Part shown: positions 24,021-36,183 of the stretch, in pieces | Layout: each line of letters opens with the position of its first letter | Position numbering within the stretch: position 1 is the stretch's first letter | Program-made: the position numbers and the translations under genes | Notes under the pieces: generated by a model | Databases searched by the model: none | Seen by the model: the letters and a program-made list of their open reading frames with translations, nothing else | Told to the model about the DNA's origin: nothing | Assembly (NCBI GenBank): GCA_964017195.1 | Contig: OZ024894.1 | Span: 2,614,847-2,678,846 of the forward strand | Direction of reading: 5' to 3' | DNA length: 64,000 bases | Source: Siderastrea radians | Lineage: Eukaryota; Cnidaria; Anthozoa; Scleractinia; Rhizangiidae

Positions 24021-24143
24021 GAGCCTACCTTCTGTCTTCGTAAACTAAACGAAAATTTCACAGACCGTGATTATAAGGCCGACGGGTTAATAAAAGAACT
24101 AAAGGATAACCATAACAGAGAGAAAATCACTGATTTCTATTCG
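24021..24143 (+). CDS. Candidate internal exon, unknown protein (copy 1)
   Basis: TTTTTCAG precedes and TCG|GTAACA follows 123 open bases that would encode 41 residues beginning EPTFCLRKLNEN, rich in charged residues. The same exon is at 32,527-32,649 in copy 2. The three changes I see between copies are all amino-acid changing (T to I, Y to N, G to R), which suggests relaxed constraint, so this may be a gene relic. No family was recognised, and neighbouring exons could not be joined in frame. Confidence 0.3.
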
Positions 24144-24430
24144 GTAACAAGTCAGACTGCATTAATTAACATGAAGCTAGCTTGTTTTTAAATTTGCCTT
24201 GTTCCTGTCACGCACATCACTGGCAGGTAGCCTTTCTAATTTGAATTAAACCCAGGAATTTTCTGAACTCTGGAATGAGCACAAACCTATATCTAAAGAA
24301 AATTGTAGGTGGGATTTTATATCTACAAGAAAGAACGAGGACAGGTTGAAAGCACCCACTGAATCATTGCACCGAACCCTTTCTTCACTGAATGATCGCG
24401 ACCGATCGCGGGTATGTAGCTGCAATATAA

Positions 24431-25114
24431 TCGGGGGTGGAAGCGGAATCATTGGACTTTGGATATTCATGATTCCTGTCTTATTTTACCTCAATGATTC
24501 ATGATTCATTTATAAATTTTATTCGATATTCATGATTCATTTTTCATTCTTTTCATCCAGTTTTCAAAATAACGTGTTACCAAGTTTCTGTTGTTTTTCG
24601 CTTACAAGCTGGTTGCGCATTCCGGTTCCCTGCTAGCAGAGTTTTCCAAATGGAGACTCTTCTTGCACAGAATTATGCCGGAAACCGATGTAAAATATTT
24701 TCAGTCGTCAAATTATTTCCAAATATTCACTGTGTGTCACATACTTGATCACTGTAAAGTTAGTAAGGGATGAAGATGTGAAGCCAAGGGTACGTGTTTT
24801 CATTGCTTTCCTATAGGGGGGTCTGGGGGCATGCTCCCTCAGAAAATTTTGAAAATTAGATGCTCAGAAATACGATTTCAGGCCATTTCTGGAATATAGT
24901 TGTTAAGAATTTAGTAAAATGACCCATCAGTTTTAGTTTTGTTACATTCTATATTCACAAGCCTCCAATATCGATGGAAGCATTAATTTGTTATTCATGA
25001 TTCTTTTAGCCATCTCCATTATTCAGGATTCCCAGATTTTAAACACAAAGATTCATGATTCCTACCAATTTTACAGCTATGATTCATGATTCATGATTCC
25101 GCTTCCACCACCGA
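24431..25114. mobile_element. 684-bp MITE present only in copy 1
   Basis: The ends TCGGGGGTGGAAGCGGAATC and its near-complement GATTCCGCTTCCACCACCGA are inverted repeats. AATATAA lies on both sides (24,424-24,430 and 25,115-25,121), and copy 2 shows the empty site GCAATATAAGCTGC near 33,537. The interior has many ATTCATGATTC words near both ends and no coding sequence. The 7-bp duplication does not by itself fix the superfamily. Confidence 0.85.
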
Positions 25115-25139
25115 AATATAAGCTGCAGTAAATGAACAA

Positions 25140-25410
25140 AAAAGTGCAATTTTCCCCTGTAAAGCTGCGAAAAAGGATTGAAGTCGCTAAACGACAGATC
25201 TTACAGGACGACAGTTCATTAGAAACCATTTTAAAGGACCTCAGGTATACGATTAACTCCTAGACTCCCTGTAGTTTTGCTAACAGATGGTACTATCGTC
25301 ACAATTTACTGCAGTGGTAGAATGACGTACCCACGGAGATGCAAAGAAGAAAAGCGAAAACTAACAGGGTCTTCATTATATCGGCTTCTAAAGCTGTAAG
25401 ACGCCAAGGC
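25140..25410 (+). pseudogene. Possible gene relic, duplicated at 33,555
   Basis: From an ATG at about 25,132 a frame reads KKVQFSPVKLRKRIEVAKRQ and continues through DDSSLETILKDLR. In copy 2 the same frame loses about ten bases and continues directly into a further open segment (…LLTDGTIVTIYCSGRMTYPRR). In copy 1 that segment is in another frame. The peptide looks coding-like (basic, helical), but frames disagree between copies and no family is recognised. Confidence 0.3.
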
Positions 25411-27920
25411 GAAGTTTGGGGAAACCTGGTAAAATACAGAGCTGCTTTTCAATCAATTGCTGCCAGTCTACTTATACCTACCAATTAAATAAACAGAGCA
25501 TTTTTTTTTCCTCACATGTTGACTATTTGGGAAGCGGTTTTGAAGTTATTAATCAGGGTTCATTGCAAAAGAGAAATATTTGTAGTTCTTTTTTCCTTCC
25601 TATTTTTCTTTTTTTTAAACATATATTTCACTTTGTTGGTTATTGTCATGCAATTGACGACCATTTGTCCAGAGGGGAAAAGACTCCCATGCTAGAATGA
25701 CGGGGACAGAAAATATATTGATTGGCAAGTTTAGGGTGCTAAAATGTAAAATGACCAGCATTACAGTTATTACAGAATCTTTCAGGTTATTCAGCTAAAA
25801 ATACAACAGGAACTGTTTGCAAATCAACTGATCGTGATTTGGCACCTTAGTTAGGGATGAAAATTAATTGGAACCACGCCACACAACTCGAGTTAGGTTC
25901 CTTTTAGGGTTTAATTTGTGATGATCCCTCCGTATTTGTTATGTGGGTTTCCTCGGGACCATTTGCAGCCATACTAAAACCATTGCATAAAGCATGGGCT
26001 CCTGTACAAAGTTGAGGTGCATTGATCCATAAGACGGACATTGTACAAGTCCTGGTAGACATTGGACAGTTCCTCCTTCGTTTCAGGGACAGTGGAGTGT
26101 CCATACATGCAAGCTGACTTCCGCGCGTTGGAGTCCTCTTCTCGCAACTCGACTAGCAGTAAATCTGGTTTCCAATATATGAAAATCCCCTGAGTCCGAA
26201 AATTCATTTCTTTGAACGTAGAAATAATGATACCAGCCAGGCCAGTGAGGAACTGGCGATCGATTTGGGAAGAAAAACATACAAAATAAAAAGTGTTTTT
26301 AATTTCTGCGTTGTTGAATAAAGATGAGTTTTGAAACATAATTGACAGCTTACTTTAACTATATAATTAGCGATAACAAAAACGTTATGTGGCACACAAT
26401 CCCCATGAAAATCAAAAATATATTTAAAAAACGCAGATAACTTACTAATAGACAAATAGACGCCTTTATTTAAAATACATCAGGGCAGCTTTTGCTATCA
26501 ATAGTTATATTAAGAAATAACTTACCACTAAACAAATCAATTGTTTTTTTTTTTGCGTAGGTTGTAGAATTCAGCAGAGGTAAGTTTTATTCCGAGTTTT
26601 AGAAGTATCTATAATAAATGTTTTCCACGTGATGTTCCTGTTTCATTTTCAAAATGAAAATTTTACATACGGAGCAGCCACTTGGTAGCTTGAAGGTTGC
26701 AGCCCACAAACAGTAAATTAACTAGACTTGCTAATAGTATATGATATTGATTGAGACGTATTTCTACATACATTTCTCAAAAATCTGAGATATTTTTTAG
26801 TACAAGTTTTTTTTCCTATGGAAAATGAAAATATTTAGAAAGACTGAAAACACATGAGCCTAAATCTAACGATAAGTTACTACTTTCACCTTTTATCGTG
26901 TATGATAACAGGTGCAAATGCTTAAATGGAAGATCAAAAAGTTTTCATGAAACGTTTCTGCTGTAAATTTTTTAAGACATTTTTAATTAATTTCATGGTT
27001 TTCTGATGTATGTTCTATGATGCCTGATTAATATGCCACCATTTACTCTTTAAATAGCATAAACACCTACTGCTTTGCCGAAGAATATCATGCAGGTACT
27101 CAATAACCTGAGAGCAAGTTGTTCACGTGATCTTTGGCAGTTTCTTTATTTCTATATTCCGTAAACGGTAAAATTCTTTGCATTATTTTCGGGAACCATC
27201 AGAGCAATTCGTGCAATGTTCTTAATATTTGGTAGAGTAAATGGTACAAAAGTATTTCTAAATAACCACCAAAAAGCTGCAATCTTTTAAATACGATTCA
27301 GCCAGTATAATGCGCTACAGAAATGTCAAAAGTATTTTACACTGTCGCCTTTTGTTAATGGCACCAAGCACCCGCGCTGAATTTGAACGCTTATAACATT
27401 TTTATTATGCAAGCAAATGCCTTTGAACCCTGTAACTTTCCCTAAAATGTAACTGGCAACAATTTGGTAGGACATGTCCTTGTTCATAAAATTTTTTGTT
27501 ACCATGGCAACCATGTTTTGACTGGCAGTTTTGAACTTTGCTTTTTTAAATCAAAAATTTTAACTTAAATGCAATAACGCTTACATTTTGAGATCAATAA
27601 AGTGTTCTTTCTCATGAGCCTGTCCAAGGCTTGATCCTTATGACGTAAAGTAACAGCGATACTGGAACCCTTTAAGAATAGAAATTAGCAATATTAAAGT
27701 TGAACGACGTTTCCATGTTATTACAGATACTTGAACCGCTGGACAAAAATATATTTATGCGCTCACAAAATAGGGTTGGTCGAAAAATGCTATCCATCAA
27801 GTAAACTTGTCATCCAAGTTCCCTTGAAATAGGTTCTGTGTATTACACGCTGAAAACGTTGTTAAAACCCTTTCTGGTTTTAGTGAGTGTACTTCCTTTT
27901 TTATTTAGTCTGGTTCTTAC

Positions 27921-27977
27921 CTTGTACTCTGGAAAGAACACTACTTCTTTGATCTCAATCGTAGCTTGACAACGAAC
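27921..27977 (-). CDS. Candidate 19-codon exon, unknown gene (copy 1)
   Basis: On the minus strand, TTTTCCCTACAG precedes and AAG|GTAAGAAC follows a 57-base phase-0 exon beginning VRCQATIEIKEV. The copy-2 version (38,674-38,730) keeps both splice signals with two amino-acid differences. It would belong to a minus-strand gene running leftward from the first-exon-like segments at 29,347 and 40,249. Flanking exons were not established. Confidence 0.35.
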
Positions 27978-29147
27978 CTGTAGGGAAAATGTTTATTAAT
28001 GTTTACTTCGATCAATGTTTATGCTAACATATCCTTAAAAATTTCTTGTCTATTTGGGAAATAAGGCTGCATGGGATCTTAAAGAAGTTCTTATTTTCTT
28101 AAGAGGACAAGGTGCTAACTTCTGATTCAGTGACTGGTCGATATGTTCTTACTTCCTTATGTTTAGGTTTTCCAAATAAGAACCTGTTTCAAGTTTTGGG
28201 CTCAACAGGTTCTTGTCTAATGAGGGTTCAAATGCCAAAGTTTTTGCCACTTTGGTCCTGATCTTTTAGTTCACCAATAGTGTTGACACCCATAATATCC
28301 CTTTCACATGTCCGCGTATCAATTTCCCACCCTTAGGGAGACGTGTTTCTTGGCTTTGATTTTAAGATAAAAGGGCCAGCAGAGATTTCTGAACTCGACA
28401 ACATCGACGACCCGCAAATGAACTGTAATTCTTACCTCATTACACTTGCACAACTTGCTTCCTAGTAACATAAATGGCTACCCAGTGTAATGCACTTCAG
28501 CAGTGTTCCAGCGTACTTTATGGCTTTCTTTCTCGTAGTCTACAAAAAACAAAAGCAATAATTTCTTAAAAGATTGGATTTTGTCAGGTGCCGCAGTAAA
28601 TTACCCCCAAACCACTACAAAACAGCTATGTTACTTGTAAAACTACATGCACTGTAAATAAAGTTTATAATTACAACATGGTGTGTTGTCATCCTTGAAT
28701 TATTTTCAAAAGGAACGTGGATACCGATGTTGTAAATACTCCTTTCATTTTCCAAACAAATGCAGAAAGCAAAGCTAGTTTCATTATTTTTTTCAAAAAA
28801 ATTCGCCCTTTGATGCGTTCTTAGCATGTTCGGTAAAATTCTAACGTTTTTCAGGCTCAAGTAGATCAGTGCACTGTTAGAAAATCAGAAGTATTCACAA
28901 ATGGCTTGTATTTTGGAATGATATAAACTAGGAGGTATCTCCTGGCTCGAGTAAGTTAGCAGTTCAGACTGGAGTGAAACGAATCAGGCAGCACATTTAG
29001 CGGTGTACAAAAGTAAAATCCGAAGACCCATCGAGAGCCTTTTGGAAACTCTAAGGGCAAGACATGGTGTTGCAAAATTTTGAGCCGATAAGTCCATAAC
29101 ACAAAACGTAACATAAAGACTAAAAAACGCGAGAATCGTTCTGCTTA

Positions 29148-29347
29148 CTGATGACTTAGGTCAACTGAGTCACTTGAATTCGGCACACTCGGTTCAAAAT
29201 CCACGTTGTCAAGACATTTCACAGATTTCATTTCCAGATACTGAGACTGAACTGATCTGCGAGATAAAGAAATACCGAGACTCTCGTTAAAAAAAGAACA
29301 GTATGTTAGCTGACTCACCAATTTCCCCAAAACCGCCATCGCAAGAT
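29148..29347 (-). pseudogene. Truncated first-exon segment at duplication junction
   Basis: The minus-strand frame beginning MAVLGKLVSQL is the 3' half of the segment seen whole at 40,249-39,914. The duplication junction at 29,345-29,347 removes its upstream half, TATA box and original ATG. What remains has GTGAGT after AAATTG and a stop codon beyond DLSHQ, so it is probably non-functional. Confidence 0.5.
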
Positions 29348-29831
29348 GGCATTTCGTGCGTTTTGGGGATCATGCAATGCTTCATTTGCCAATACAGTGT
29401 TTTGGGTCTCTTTTGTGACTTTAACAAACAATGTTTCCTCATAAACAATGTAATCGGTATTGGCCGAGGGAGTTGTTGTATAATGTAAATATGATAAAAA
29501 TGTACGGAAAATACTATGCAATAATTTAAAATAGAAGACTGATTTACTGATTAACAAAGAGAACTTAATGCAAAGTCCTGACTAGTAGAAGGATTGAGTC
29601 ACAACCTGCAGATTGTAACCAATGAGATTAAATAAAGAAAAAAACAATATTGACCAGTCACAAAAAAATGATTTTATTTATTTTAGTTTTTTGTGGAGTT
29701 TGCTTATTGATTTTACCCCTGCTCGTCAACAGTATTCTCCTCAGAAAATCGAAGATCCGTTACCAGGATTCATGATTAAATAAGAATAAAACGTTCTCTG
29801 GTTAAGAATTTGTTAAAAATCTATAAGATTT

Positions 29832-31930
29832 CGACAACCGAATTTACTCGTAGCACAAGTCAAGTTCGAGCCCGAGTCAAGTTCGAGTCACGAGTCAAGT
29901 TCGTGTCAGGTCGTGTTTTTTTTTAAATTTCTTTTTATTGTGATTCTTTCTTTCATGAGGATGTGCCAGTGGTACATGTAAACAGTAAGATTATTAAACA
30001 GTCTGGTCTGAGATCTCGTTTGAAAGATTCCCGGTAGATTCGAGCTACGATTCGAAGCCTGCTTTACAAAGGTATGACATCTCATAGTATTTATAAATTT
30101 TCTTGAAATAATGTGACCTCTATAAAGCTGAAGAAGAGGTCCCATTTTCACAATGCACTGGGCGAGAAAGCTGACGCGAATAAGTATTACCGTTCGGGCC
30201 ACTGGAGCGCCATCTTGTTGCCTCCACAGGGGACCTAAGACATCATTCAATAGAACCTATTTCCGTCACGGACAAAATGTTGGAGAACATATTATTGTTT
30301 TCCAGTATTTCAGCCGGATACGAACCCTAATTTTCGTCTTGTCCGCGTAGTTTCGAGGTAAAACTATCTCAAGAGTATATGAAGTATTTTGTCTGTCTTG
30401 GGCTATACCTGTGTCAACAGACAGTAGCGAAAGGGACTCTGCGGAAGCTTTGACGATATTAAAGTTCACATGCCGCTGGCTAAGTTACTTACAAGCAGGC
30501 TTCCGAAAGGTAAGTTACATATAACCACGCTTCCGAACCATGGTGAACAGTTGGCTCATAGAGCTTTGAGAAGGGCCAAACAGAAAAGCGGGACTGGACT
30601 CTGGACTGGACTCTGGACTGGACTTTGGACTGGACTCTGGACTGCACTCTGGACTGACTTTGATTGACTTGTAAAAATATGAATCAGACTCAATATTTTA
30701 CTAACCAGTCAATAAATAAAAATAAAGTTAAATTTTAAATCACTTAAAATCATACCAAACAAGTTAGGGATGGACCATTATATTTTTTTCGGGGGGGGGG
30801 GGGAGGAAGATTTTTTCTGCATGAATTGTTTTTTTTGTGACTGAGAGCTTTGTATGAATTTCATTTCACTAGTTTGCAAGAACGTTTTTTCGCTTTGTGC
30901 CGCTATGCACGATTTTTATTTCTCGGAATTTCGCGCGCGCTTGTCTAACACAACTGTAACTGATGGGCTTTGAGCTTTTGAGGTCTCCATGAATCAATCT
31001 CCAGCCTTGTCTTCATTTCGTTAGAGAAAAAACATGAAACGCAGGATGGGAAAACGAAATTGACTGGGGAGACCAACGTGTATTTTCATCCACTCACTGA
31101 ATGTGTCAATAAGCAGGCACCTCACTACTCATCTTTCACCCCACCGACACATAGAGAGACATTATTTGCTCAGGCCCACGACGACTTTCTTAAGGATAAA
31201 TTTGGTCTTTAAGAACAGTCATGTTTTTTTTTTCTAACGAAATGAAGACAAGGCTGGAGATAATGATTCATGGAGACCTCATAAATTCAAAGCCCATCAG
31301 TTACAGTTGTGTTAGAAAAGCGCGCACGAAATTTCGAGAAATAAAAATTGTGCATAGCGGCACAAAGCAAAACATTTATTGCAAACTAAATGAAATTCAT
31401 ACAAAGCTTTCAGTCGCGAAAAAAAAAATTAAAGCAGAAAAAAAATCTCCCCCCCCCCCCACTTCCCGAAAAAAATATAATAGTCTATCCCTAACTTGTT
31501 TGGTATGACTTTAAGTGATTTAAAATTTAACTTTATTCTCAATTATTAGTTGGTTAGTAAGATATTAGGTCTATTTTCTTATTTTTACAAGTCAATCAAA
31601 GTCAGTCCAGAGTCCAGTCCAGAGTCCAGTACAGCTTTTCTATTTGGCCGATGAGGAGGATAAGCAAGGGATGGGTTAATTTCGTTCAATAAAGTGTTTA
31701 CCAACAGTGGAAATGAACTCTCACCATCGCTCGACAGGGAAAATATCTCTTGGACTGTTGATGTTTTGAGCAGCAGCTGACGCAACATTCTGAAAGCGAG
31801 AATCGCAATCAAAAGAAATTAAAATACAGTTTAAAAACGGATTTTTTATTAACCTGACTCGAACTTGACTAGTGACTCGAAGATGAGTCGGGCTCGAACT
31901 TGACTCGTGCTACGAGTAAACTCTCGACAA
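29832..31930. mobile_element. Foldback element, compact copy
   Basis: Left arm 29,832-31,037 and right arm 31,219-31,930 are largely inverted copies. Matching landmarks are the CGAGTCAAGTTCGAG units, the CTGGACTGGACT units, the G-run at 30,792 against the C-run at 31,450, and CTTCATTTCGTTAGA against TCTAACGAAATGAAG beside the ~180-bp loop. The left arm has extra internal sequence. No transposase was recognised. Confidence 0.65.
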
Positions 31931-32526
31931 CTGTTCTGTTGTCTTCTCCTCGCTGCTCTGGTTTATGACTAGCTGTTCATTTTAGAGGGGACCTTGAATA
32001 GTTATCAGCCATGGTTACACCACCCTAGGCAAATATGATTTTCGAAATATAATTTTCTCTTGGCGAAACAGCTGCGGATTTTCCGATGCAAACAAACAAG
32101 TTCTCGCCTTTTTTCCTTCGTGTCCACCGTATACCCGCACAAGCCTGCGTGATCCCAAAAAAGCCCGTTTTTTGTAGGCTACACCCGCGACAACCAGATG
32201 ATTGGCGAAGCTGCAGCAAGCGCACTTCCTAGTTTCGTTCTCCGGTAGGCCAGATGTTTCGTTTTGTGGATATAGAAATACAGGTTTGCACAATCAGGAA
32301 AATTTAACGAAAGTGAAAGATTTTACAGAACGTTATTCGAAAATAATTTAGCCTTGGATTTTTGTCTTTCCTCTCATATCCCGTCGACCTTTTTTTAAAA
32401 CATTTTAATTGAATAAGAATCGGCAAGTTCGCAGCAACCAAATTAGGAGAGCAAATCGCATTTGTAAAGAAGATATTTGTGACATTTTACAGACCCACTC
32501 CTTCGCAATTCGCTTCCCTTTTTCAG

Positions 32527-32649
32527 GAGCCTACCTTCTGTCTTCGTAAACTAAACGAAAATTTCATAGACCGTGATAATAAGGCCGACCGGTTAATAAA
32601 AGAACTAAAGGATAACCATAACAGAGAGAAAATCACTGATTTCTATTCG
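32527..32649 (+). CDS. Candidate internal exon, unknown protein (copy 2)
   Basis: This is the copy-2 equivalent of 24,021-24,143 with the same TTTTTCAG acceptor, the same 41-codon phase-0 frame and the same TCG|GTAACA donor. Three replacement differences from copy 1 were seen and no silent one. Function is unknown. Confidence 0.3.
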
Positions 32650-32819
32650 GTAACAAGTCAGACTGCATTAATTAACATGAAGCTTGTTTTTAAATTTGCC
32701 TTGTTCCTGTCACGCACATCACTGGTAGCCTTTCTAATTTGAATTAAACCGAGGAATTTTCTGAACTCTGGAATGAACACAAAACCTATATCTAAAGAAA
32801 ATTGTAGGTGGGATTTTAT

Positions 32820-33437
32820 GTGGATATTGATAACTTGTTTTAATATAAGTCTAGACTACAACCTGTCGACAGGGTGCCGGATCTGGTGGGCCTATTCTCG
32901 ATTTTCACCAAGCTGTTACGTAGGTATAAGATATGTGCGTGAGGGTCACAAGCTTATGACCTAAGACTTTAAGTATGCGCCACGATAGTCACAAGATTAC
33001 TTTTAGCCAATCATATGTACACTAGTTTCTGTACCAGTACACTTTATTAGGCAAGTTACCCGAGATATCCATTCAATGCAAGCCTTAGCGCGAGCAGCAT
33101 CTAGCCAACGGCAACTTTTACCTAGCCTTAGTAATCAGTATTTAATAGGCTTAGTTTTAAAAAATCTTTCCCGCCCACCCACTTCCAGGGCGGTCTTGTT
33201 CAGTTTTTGTTGTGTGTTGTCGTTATAAGGGTCTATTGATATATTTATGATATATATATAAAACAATAATAATAATTATATTATAATAATAATAATATGA
33301 ATTGTTTACTGTGGGCTATTGTACCAGTTAATAACTTATGATCCGTAAAATCTTTAGAAATTATGTATTATGTTACGTGTAGTGTATATTGTAATAAAGG
33401 CTGCCAGATCCCAAACTTGAGTCCGCGTTGTGGTTTA
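32820..33437 (+). mobile_element. ~618-bp insertion specific to copy 2 (LTR-like?)
   Basis: Copy 1 reads GGGATTTTATATCTACAAG without a break near 24,310; copy 2 has this segment after TTTTAT. A flanking TTTAT/TTTAG pair could be a degenerate 5-bp target duplication. The segment has an (ATA/TAA)n patch at about 33,240-33,300 and TGTAATAAAGGCTGCC near its right end, reminiscent of a poly(A) signal in a solo LTR. The TG...CA ends expected of an LTR are not clear, so the class is unresolved. Confidence 0.45.
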
Positions 33438-33950
33438 GATCTACAAGAAAGAACGAGGACAGGTTGAAAGCACCCACAGAATCATCGCGCCGAACCCTAT
33501 CTTCAATGATCGCGACCGATCGCGGGTATATAGCTGCAATATAAGCTGCAGTAAATGGACAAAAAAGTGCAATTTTCCCCTGTAAAGCTGCGAAAAAGGA
33601 TTGAAGTCGCTAAACGACAGATCTTACAGGACGACAGTTCATTAGAAACCATTTCAGGTATACGATTAACTCCTAGACTCCCTGTAGTTTTGCTAACAGA
33701 TGGTACTATCGTCACAATTTACTGCAGTGGTAGAATGACGTACCCACGGAGATTTATGTGAGCGTATGAGTGATTTATGTAAGCGTGATCGAGTGGGACG
33801 TGACTACTTGAAGTGCGCGGTGTTGTGTTGCAATTTAGACTGTTGGAAATTTGAGGGCTCTATAAGACTTTGTATGGAGTTTAAAATAACGTGGAATAAA
33901 AGCGCTCCACGAAATAAAATTTTACCTTCTTTTCAATAAAATAAAGAAAA

Positions 33951-34037
33951 TGTACTCACCTTTCTTGATTTCTGTTGTCCTTTTGGGCGATTTCATCGTT
34001 TTTGGGGGGTTTTGAGGTTTTTGGCGTAGCCGTCATA
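33951..34037 (-). CDS. Outward-facing first-exon-like module, left arm
   Basis: On the minus strand, an ATG near 34,036 starts MTATPKTSKPPKNDEIAQKD and runs to GAAAG|GTGAGTACA, a near-consensus donor at about 33,958. The right arm has the same module in mirror image (36,184-36,260). The peptide is Lys/Pro-rich. Whether it is expressed is unknown; the opposite-strand open frame across the arm is an antisense shadow. Confidence 0.3.
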
Positions 34038-35069
34038 AGACGAAGTCAAGGCTGGACAGAGCCATTTCGAACGAGCCGTGCCGCGAGGCCGTTTTCTCGC
34101 CAAAATTCGAATCCGCGGCTTGATTTTCTCTTCCGACATAAAGAAGGAAAGTTCATTTTTCTGCTCGTCTGGTCAGCTTGGAAAAAACTTCATCCTTTCC
34201 GCTTCAATTCGAACGATTTATGCATCACTACTGGAGCTTTCAGCTTTCCTGAGCACCTTGTTCTCGTCTTTTCGACTATGGCACAGTTGGAAATCAAACT
34301 TTGCGACCGCTCCGGCGTGACAACTGCGACTGACCGGACGGGTGCACAGTCATTAGTTGTCATTGTCATACTTTGTCATGATTTATTTGCTAAATGCGTC
34401 GGCCTGTTGTAATTATTGATGCTAGCACGCCGCAATGGAAATCCCTGGCTCGTTGTCATTTTGTGCATTAACGTTAGAAATTGCTTTTTTATGCAGTTTT
34501 CACAGGAAGTCCCGGTAAATGCCCGGGTTGATGGTAAGCTGACGATTCTAAAGCCTCGTTGTTTGCGATTTATTATTATCTGAACGGTTTACATCAATTA
34601 AAGGTGAGAAAAATCGTCTCGCGAACTCATATCCGTTTCTTTGCGCCGTATTTGTAATTACTCTGCGATGGATATACAGTATCTCACTTTATATCGACAT
34701 TAATTGTCTTCATTTGTCTTTTTTCTATTTGGAAAATGCGTCGGTATATTGCCATTTTTGCCGCAAGTGCGATTGGTAATCCTTAGTTTGTTATCATTTT
34801 AAGCATCCAAAATAGAAATGGCTACTTTTTAATGAAGTTAATTGTTTTGGTATTTCGACTTGCCGTTTTACGATGGTAATCATAAAGCTTTATTGTTATG
34901 AGAACGGGTTACATCAATTAGAAGTGAGAAAAATTTAGGTGCAAACTAAACCTCAAACATTTCGTGGCAATCAGAACACAAACTTCGGATCAGGGAAAAT
35001 TTTGTCTTTAATTTCTGTTTAATGGCCGGTTGTCAGTGGTAGTCGAAAAATGTAAGGGTCAACACTACA

Positions 35070-35324
35070 ATGAGCGTTTTAACACCGGGTCAAGCACAGA
35101 TTGTGAGTGTGGCTTCTAGAGGCCATAACTTACTAATTACTGGCCAGGCTGGAACTGGAAAGTCGACCGTGGTTGAAGAGATCATATCAAATCTTAATGC
35201 TGTTGGTTTGAAGGTGGCAGGGGTATGTTCAAGCGGAATTGTGTGTACTGTGTATGAACCTGGAAAAGCATCTACCGTGCATTCCCACTACGGTCTTGGC
35301 GTAGCTGATCTGCCTAACAAACAT
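35070..35324 (+). CDS. PIF1-like helicase N-terminal exon fragment
   Basis: The 85 codons from ATG 35,070 include a Walker A loop (GQAGTGKST, residues 28-36) placed as in PIF1-family DNA helicases. It is preceded by a Q-motif-like LTPGQAQIV and followed by SSGIVCTVY and STVHSHYGLG, matching the PIF1 motif Ia region. PIF1 enzymes are 5'-to-3' DNA helicases. AACAAACAT|GTATGA is a possible splice donor; otherwise a stop follows at once. No downstream helicase motifs are present, so it is a captured fragment or a first exon whose remainder is lost or distant. Confidence 0.6.
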
Positions 35325-35593
35325 GTATGAAGTGAACATTTACCTATCAAATATTCCATGTGATTGTGGGCCTCTCCTAGGTCAACAAATTTCAAACGGT
35401 TTCAATCGCGTACACGACATTTTTAAGTTAGATAGAATTCCATTTCATAAACCAGACCCTTTTGCTCGGTTCTTTTAGAGTTTTGCCGAGTTCCATTTGA
35501 ACGCTATGATTTTAACGGCCCGTTGTGTACTTTGAACAGTGCAACAGTACTGTCGCTCATGTATATCGCATACCAATGTTTTTATTTACTTAC

Positions 35594-35784
35594 CAAAATT
35601 TCCACTGTTGTGAATATCCAACATTTTTGCTAGTTTTTGGCCTCTTGGGACCAAGCGAAGCTATGGTGCAATCCATATCAGCTAATCTCTTCATCATCGA
35701 AAGCATCACGCATAAAGGAATTACATGTCGAGCGCAAAGAAACGGTTTTTGAATTCGATTTTCCTGTTTTGCTTTATCTGTCAC
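35594..35784 (-). CDS. Candidate first exon, Lys-rich protein start
   Basis: On the minus strand the frame runs from an ATG at 35,784 and includes GPKRPKTSKNVGYSQQWKFW before TTTTG|GTAAGTAAA, an excellent donor. The basic segment followed by an aromatic 'QQWKF' resembles starts of zinc-finger, transposase-derived proteins, but that is only an impression. It converges on the helicase exon at 35,324, so the two cannot both be parts of intact compact genes. An inner ATG at about 35,676 (MDCTIASLG) could be the true start. Confidence 0.35.
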
Positions 35785-36183
35785 GCGATTGGTCTTACAT
35801 TACAAAGCGGCGTCAAAATGCTCCCGTGGGGTCGTCGGGAAAGAGTAAGATTTTTAATGGGAAATTTTGACTGTGCACATGTCCGGTCAGTCGCAGTTGT
35901 CACGCTGGAGCGGTTGCAAAGTTTGATTTCCAACTGTGCCGTAGTCGAAAAGATGGGAACAAGGTGCTCAGGAAAGCTGAAAGCTCCAGTAGTGATGCAT
36001 AAATCGTTCGAATTGGAGCGGAAAGGATGAAGTTTTTTCCAAGCTAACCAGACGAGCAGAAAAATGAACTTTCCTTCTTTACGTCGGAAGGGAAAATCAA
36101 GCCGCGGATTCGAATTTTGGCGAGAAAACGGCCTCGTGGCACTGCTCATTCGAAATGGCTCTGTCCAGCCTTGACTTCGTCTC

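Larger units (their letters stand above)
12510..29347. repeat. Segmental tandem duplication, copy 1
   Basis: The left piece 12,510-13,886 matches 29,345-30,676, and the right piece 22,630-29,347 matches 31,151-40,116, base for base over most of their length. The order is head to tail. Copy 1 additionally contains X repeats with an inserted TTAA element (13,887-22,519) and a MITE at 24,431. The junction at 29,345 reads CGCAAGAT|GGCATTTC, combining the copy-2 end (CGCAAGAT at 40,109-40,116) with the copy-1 start (GATGGCATTTC at 12,510-12,520); they overlap by GAT. Confidence 0.85.
22630..29347. repeat. Duplicated block D, copy 1
   Basis: It aligns with 31,151-40,116. Apart from the candidate exons listed separately, no complete gene was recognised. 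Its right end truncates a minus-strand first-exon-like segment that is whole in copy 2 (39,914-40,249). A C-run lies at about 22,913-22,927. Confidence 0.8.

Noticed and set aside
28434..28541. Possible minus-strand exon between TTTTTGTAG and GTAAGAATT
   Set aside because: All three frames contain stop codons, so at best it is untranslated.
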